Positions 59,720 through 64,000 of a stretch of 64,000 bases of DNA are shown here, piece after piece. The notes beneath the pieces were generated by a model. That model had not been told where the DNA came from. It ran no database searches and saw nothing but the letters and a program-made list of their open reading frames with translations. A program made the translations under genes and the position numbers. The stretch's first letter is position 1, and every line of letters begins with the position of its first letter. The DNA is from DASWJZ01 sp963739005 (GTDB lineage Bacteria > Pseudomonadota > Alphaproteobacteria > Rhizobiales > Afifellaceae): the NCBI GenBank assembly GCA_963739005.1, contig CAVTYQ010000007.1, forward strand, positions 124,001 through 188,000, given 5' to 3'.

Positions 59720-62700
59720 ATGGACATAAGGATTGGGCAAGAGCAGCCGGACAACGAAAGCGAACTCGTTGCGGGTCACGGTCTTGACGGAGCGTTCGAG
59801 CCGAACGGCGTCGATTTCGTGCTCGTCCGTCTCTTCGGCGACAAGCGGGAGGGGTTCTACGTCGATGTCGGCGCGCACCACCCGCACCGGCGCTCCAGCA
59901 CCTATCGCCTGCGGCAGATGGGATGGAGCGGCATCAACGTTTGCACGTCGGCCGAAAGCGCCGGCGCGCTTGGCAAGGAGCGCCCGCACGACGTCAGCGT
60001 CACGCTGGCCATCGGCAATGGCGCGCTGCCGACGCATCGGAACGGCGGCGCCGCGAAGTCCAACGGGCATCACGCATCCGAACCTAACGGACACGCGGCT
60101 GGCGACTCCGCAGCTTCCATGCGGTCGCTCGACGATGTCCTTCGCGGCCATATGCCGCCGGGGCGTCCGATCGACCTGTTCAACGTCGAGGCGAGCGGAG
60201 CCGGCCTCTCCGTGCTGATGTCGAACGATTGGAGCAGGTTCCGCTCCGCGGTCCTGACGGTCGAGGATGCCGACCTCATGCGCAACGGCGTATCCCCGAT
60301 CCGCACGTTCGCCGAAGCGCAGGGGTACCGACTGGTCGGGCACATCTTTGACAGCTCGATCTACGCGCTCCCCGACTTGCTGGAGCCAGCGGGGTTTTTT
60401 CGGAGCTTCACCCTTGCGTCCTTCCCCTCGGCGATCGTGGACGCCACGGGCAAGGCGGTCAGCGCGGTGGTCAACTCGGTCGGGTTCGCGCATTCACGAT
60501 TCAACGGCCATCCCGGAGCCTTGAAGGCAGCGCATCACAGCCTCCACGTTGCACAGACGGATTTGCTGCGACGGCAATTGGCCGCGCTCAGCGCGGAACA
60601 CGACGATCTCGTGTCGAGCGCGGCGTGGCGCATCGCAAAGCCGATCCACGCGATCGAACGGAAGATCAGCCAGTTGCTCGATCGCCCGTCGCCTGAAGTC
60701 CCACGACATGTTGTTCCTCCTGGAACACCGTCGGCGGCCGCCAAGAAGGCCTACTACGAATCGCCGATCGCGGCGGAGCCGGACAGCTTCGTGCTTTACC
60801 GGATCATCGGCAACGATCTGCGGCCGCGCCACCGAAGCGGGCAGTCGCGCGACAATGTTGCGTTCATCCTGGCGCACGAGCCCGAGCTCGAATCGTGTGA
60901 AAAGCGATGGGTGATCAATCGGATCACCAGTCCCGGCGCCGAGGCGGAAATCATCGACCTGCTCGAACGGCACCGCCAGCGCTACATCCGCATACCCTTC
61001 GACCTGGAAGAGTACGCGCGAATCGATTGGGCCTTGGAGGACTTTCCGTCCCCAGGGTTCTTCATGAGCCAACGATTCCTCGATCTCGACGAGCGAGCGA
61101 AGGTGCGCGCGGAGCAGCATGTGCGCTGGCGCAAGAACGCCTACGTCATGAACAACAACGGCGCTCGCAACGCTGCGCTCGCCGATGGGCGCGGCGCAGC
61201 GAAGTGGATTCTACCTTGGGACGGCAATTGCTTTGTGAGCGCCGACGCATGGCGAGACGTCCGAGCGGCCGTCGTTGAGCGGCCTTATCTTCCGTACTTC
61301 GTCGTGCCCATGGCGCGCACTCCCGACAACGCCCGACTTCTGGACGGTCGGCATCGCGGCCCCGCAAAGGAAGAGCCACAGATCATCTTCCGCAAAGACG
61401 CACGGGAGGCGTTCGACGAGCGTTTCGTCTACGGCCGGCGCCCGAAAGTCGAGCTCCTCTACCGCCTGGCCGTGCCTGGCCCGTGGGATCGATGGTGGCA
61501 TTTCGATCCGTGGGATGCCCTGCCCGGACCGTTGGCAACAGAGGCGGGTCAGTTTGCGACTGCGGGCTGGGTAGCGCGACTCAACTCGGGCATGCCGGAG
61601 CTCGAGGTGGGTACTGGCTCCAGCGGACTTCGCGGCGATGCGCGCATTGAAGCGATAGCCGCAACGATCGACAGGCTCGACATCCGAATCCTGGCGCGGA
61701 AGCTGAACCCGGACCGGCTCAGCTACTACGATGACGCAGCGCTCGATTCGCTGGCGACCAAGAGAGCGACAGAGCCGCTTGCCGACCGGCTACGGCGCGA
61801 CGCAGATGAAGCCCTGACCCGCGGTCCTTACTCTGTCGTGGATAAGACGACGCTGCCGCCGAGCGGCGACCCCCGCGACTATTGGCATATCGCACCCAAC
61901 TACTGGCCAAACCCGGACACGCCTGACGGCCTGCCATATGTTCCACGCGAGGGGGAGCGCGTGGCCGAGACCGAGCTTTATGCGGCGGGGAGCGATCGTT
62001 TCGACCGCACGCGGTTGCAGCGCATGTTCGACGACACGACGGTCTTGGCGCTGGCTTGGCGGGTGCATGGCGAAGAGAGATATGCAGAGCACGCCGCCAA
62101 ACTCATCCGACGCTGGTTCGTCGACCACGACACAAGGATGAATCCGCATCTGCAATATGCGCGGGTGCGGAGAGGGCACGACGGCGACGTCGGCCATGCG
62201 TCAGGCATCATCGAGTTCAAAGACGTCTGCTACCTGCTCGATGCAGTCCGCCTCTTGGCCCAGGAAGGGGCTCTTTCGGAGTTCGAGATCGCGGCTTTCC
62301 GCTCCTGGATGCGCACGTACCTCTTGTGGCTCGAGACGAGCGACAGTGGCCTGGAGGAAGCCCGCAAATCGAGCCATCACGGCACCATGCTCGACCTGCA
62401 GGTCGCAGCGATCGGCACGTACGTCAGGAAGCTTCCGGTCGTGACGCAGGCCCTGCGTCGCGCGCACGAAAGAATGCTCGTTCAGTTCAATGCGGCGGGT
62501 GCACAACCGCGTGAACTCCGGCATACAGACACTCTGCATCGTTGCTGTTTCAACCTTCAGGGCTGGGTCACGCTCGCCCGAATCGCGGCTTCGTGCGGCG
62601 ACGACTTGTGGTCGCATGCGACGTCGGACGGGCGTGGAATAGGCGGCGCCTTGGAATGGTTTATCCGCGGGGCGTCGGACGGGGACTGGCCGTTTCCCGA

Positions 62701-62860
62701 GATCGACCCCTTCGACGGCGATCGCCTCCTTCCGCTTGTTCGCGATTTTCATCGGCACTATCGGAATAGCTCCAAGACGCAGGCCGATCGCTTTGCCGGG
62801 CGCGCCATTTATCACCCGACGACCGGGATCGCGCCCTATTGGATGCTCGCTCGAGATTGA
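59720..62860 (+). CDS. three-part protein: FkbM-like domain, unknown domain, alginate-lyase-like domain
   Basis: A 1046-residue protein. Part 1 (about 25-240) matches FkbM methyltransferases (GFYVDVGAHHPHRRSSTYRL, GWSGIN, SNDWSRFRS), but the acidic SAM-ribose position after GIN is Cys-Thr and the usual D-VEG-LD motif reads NVEASGA, so it is probably dead. A coiled linker (about 270-340, SSAAWRIAKPIHAIER) follows. Part 2 (about 355-630; FVLYRIIGNDLRPRH, KRWVINRI, ILPWDGNCFVS) resembles a glycosyltransferase-like domain of unknown activity. Part 3 (about 690-1046; HIAPNYWPNPDTPDGLPY, MNPHLQYAR, SSHHGTMLDLQVAAIG) fits the alginate-lyase alpha/alpha-barrel family. No signal peptide is seen. Start at ATG of MDIRIGQEQ. 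Confidence 0.82.
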   Translation: MDIRIGQEQPDNESELVAGHGLDGAFEPNGVDFVLVRLFGDKREGFYVDVGAHHPHRRSSTYRLRQMGWSGINVCTSAESAGALGKERPHDVSVTLAIGNGALPTHRNGGAAKSNGHHASEPNGHAAGDSAASMRSLDDVLRGHMPPGRPIDLFNVEASGAGLSVLMSNDWSRFRSAVLTVEDADLMRNGVSPIRTFAEAQGYRLVGHIFDSSIYALPDLLEPAGFFRSFTLASFPSAIVDATGKAVSAVVNSVGFAHSRFNGHPGALKAAHHSLHVAQTDLLRRQLAALSAEHDDLVSSAAWRIAKPIHAIERKISQLLDRPSPEVPRHVVPPGTPSAAAKKAYYESPIAAEPDSFVLYRIIGNDLRPRHRSGQSRDNVAFILAHEPELESCEKRWVINRITSPGAEAEIIDLLERHRQRYIRIPFDLEEYARIDWALEDFPSPGFFMSQRFLDLDERAKVRAEQHVRWRKNAYVMNNNGARNAALADGRGAAKWILPWDGNCFVSADAWRDVRAAVVERPYLPYFVVPMARTPDNARLLDGRHRGPAKEEPQIIFRKDAREAFDERFVYGRRPKVELLYRLAVPGPWDRWWHFDPWDALPGPLATEAGQFATAGWVARLNSGMPELEVGTGSSGLRGDARIEAIAATIDRLDIRILARKLNPDRLSYYDDAALDSLATKRATEPLADRLRRDADEALTRGPYSVVDKTTLPPSGDPRDYWHIAPNYWPNPDTPDGLPYVPREGERVAETELYAAGSDRFDRTRLQRMFDDTTVLALAWRVHGEERYAEHAAKLIRRWFVDHDTRMNPHLQYARVRRGHDGDVGHASGIIEFKDVCYLLDAVRLLAQEGALSEFEIAAFRSWMRTYLLWLETSDSGLEEARKSSHHGTMLDLQVAAIGTYVRKLPVVTQALRRAHERMLVQFNAAGAQPRELRHTDTLHRCCFNLQGWVTLARIAASCGDDLWSHATSDGRGIGGALEWFIRGASDGDWPFPEIDPFDGDRLLPLVRDFHRHYRNSSKTQADRFAGRAIYHPTTGIAPYWMLARD

Positions 62861-62873
62861 GTTGGAGGCGATC

Positions 62874-64000
62874 TTGGCCGTCGCGGCGCAGGAAGAGATT
62901 TTATCCGAGAAGCGTTTGATCCGGATTTTCCGCGCCGAGAGCATGAAGCGCTCTCCCTTCAGGTCCGGACACGCCCCGCACCCTGTCCTGGCGGCGGCGG
63001 GCATATGCTTCGTCGACGATCCCGCCGAAGCGGACGTAATTCTCGCAGAGAGGATCAAATTCCTGAAGGAGTACTGCAGCTACGACAAATCGTTCGCGAT
63101 ATGGACGCACGAACCGCGGTGCGATTTTGAGACCGGCGCAATCGCGTGGCGCGACGGATTCCCTGGCCCGATCCACATCATGAACGCCCACAACGGCCGT
63201 ATCTACGGCGACGAGTTCTACAATTTCGACCCGCGCAAGCTGGACTTCGATGGTGCAATGCGCGCGTTCGCCGCGAAGCCGCACCGTGCCGTCATGCTAG
63301 CTACCTATCGGAGACCTCCAACGTCTCTGGTGCGCCACGGAATCGATCATGACCTTTTGCAGTATCGACAACGTCTTGCCATCTGCCTGAAGGACTGCGG
63401 CTTTTGCGACATCTACGGAAGAAGCTGGCCGAAGACGACTGAGACTACCTGCGACGATCGCGCGCATAAGTGGCGGGCGCAAAAGATGGAGGTTCTCAAA
63501 GGCTACGCGATAAATCTTGCCTTCGAAAATACACTCTCCACGAGGTACGTGACGGAGAAGATTTGGGACGCCGTCGCAGGCATTTGTCTTCCCGTTTATC
63601 ACGGCGGCAATGGAATTCGTCGGATCTTTCCGAACGGGAGCTTCGTCGACGCTGACGGCAAGTCCCCTGAAGAACTCAGCGACGAGATCATCGCTATGCC
63701 GAAGAACGAGTTGTCGGCGCGATTCGAAGCCTGTTTGAAAGCCTACTTGGACATCTATGATACAGATCTTCAGAACGTTTCACGTCTCGGCTGCCATTAT
63801 CGCACGGTCAAGTTCCTGGAGGGCGTGATCGCAGATCACGCAACTCGACAAGAAAGGATGCGGAAATCAATTTGGCTACGTGCTGCCCGGCAAGTCGGCA
63901 AGGTACGCTGGCGTCGCTCATCATCGAGCCCTTTGTCCGTTGCAGCGCGGGGAGAGTTTAGCCGGGACGGCCGTATCCGAATATTCCGCGCGGACGCGAT
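62874..64000 (+). CDS. GT10 fucosyltransferase-like protein (3' end outside window)
   Basis: Open through the window end (375 codons seen). Family 10 motifs: FAIWTHEPR (substrate side), a Rossmann-like region around CDIYGRSWP, and the nucleotide-sugar motif YAINLAFENTLSTRYVTEKIWDAV followed by ICLPVYHGG. It likely transfers fucose or a related sugar from a GDP-sugar to a surface glycan. Start: TTG 62874, preceded by GGAGG with a 5-base gap, is preferred over ATG 62943, which would cut into the conserved IRIFRAES opening. The last residues visible, RIRIFRADA, repeat that opening, so a second GT10 domain may follow. Confidence 0.82.
   Translation, partial: MAVAAQEEILSEKRLIRIFRAESMKRSPFRSGHAPHPVLAAAGICFVDDPAEADVILAERIKFLKEYCSYDKSFAIWTHEPRCDFETGAIAWRDGFPGPIHIMNAHNGRIYGDEFYNFDPRKLDFDGAMRAFAAKPHRAVMLATYRRPPTSLVRHGIDHDLLQYRQRLAICLKDCGFCDIYGRSWPKTTETTCDDRAHKWRAQKMEVLKGYAINLAFENTLSTRYVTEKIWDAVAGICLPVYHGGNGIRRIFPNGSFVDADGKSPEELSDEIIAMPKNELSARFEACLKAYLDIYDTDLQNVSRLGCHYRTVKFLEGVIADHATRQERMRKSIWLRAARQVGKVRWRRSSSSPLSVAARGEFSRDGRIRIFRADA

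Overview
The window is a stretch of a high-GC alphaproteobacterial chromosome. The gene order (tyrS divergent from anmK, recG divergent from sdhE/mfd, an iscS-sufBCDS-sufT-sufA cluster beside a conserved alpha/beta hydrolase), the alphaproteobacterial RNase E ending in GWWNKRSSFF and an Irr-type iron box at the suf promoter point to Hyphomicrobiales (Rhizobiales). No tRNA, rRNA or CRISPR array was found.

Layout. 1-5.9 kb: 3' end of katG, a ChaA-type cation/proton antiporter with a small katG remnant beside it, an unknown probable TIM-barrel protein, a GST, oxyR and a DinB-like protein (oxidative stress theme). 5.9-16.6 kb: argC, rne, a cell-wall amidase, PBP1A, prfB with a programmed frameshift, and an M23 peptidase. 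16.6-25.4 kb: a one-cysteine Bcp peroxiredoxin, a giant AsmA/DUF3971 protein, tyrS, anmK, a GGDEF-EAL protein and an alpha/beta hydrolase. 25.4-33.3 kb: the suf Fe-S assembly operon, starting at a near-consensus promoter overlapped by an iron-responsive-looking palindrome. A cupin gene and an unknown gene sit between sufB and sufC. 33.3-41.5 kb: a TfoX-N protein, an EamA exporter, glmU, glmS, a DUF502 protein, an exported unknown and recG. 41.5-45.9 kb: a ParE-like toxin with a frameshifted antitoxin, and an in-frame SdhE-Mfd fusion.

45.9-49.3 kb is an accessory scar. A reverse-transcriptase pseudogene (frameshifted, then truncated) abuts an IS3-family element whose orfB is split by an IS256-family element with a clean target duplication. 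On the far side is a 5'-truncated GIY-YIG gene. The outer IS has no target duplication, so the locus was probably rearranged or deleted through the IS.

49.5-57.3 kb: a secreted epoxide-hydrolase-like protein, a small basic protein, a GAF-GGDEF-EAL protein, gcdH, pncB, a tandem gamma-carbonic-anhydrase-like protein and a small unknown. 57.9-64 kb opens a surface-glycan locus: an MsbA-like ABC exporter, a 1046-residue FkbM-like / unknown / alginate-lyase-like fusion, and a GT10 fucosyltransferase-like gene that leaves the window just as a second copy of its N-terminal motif appears.
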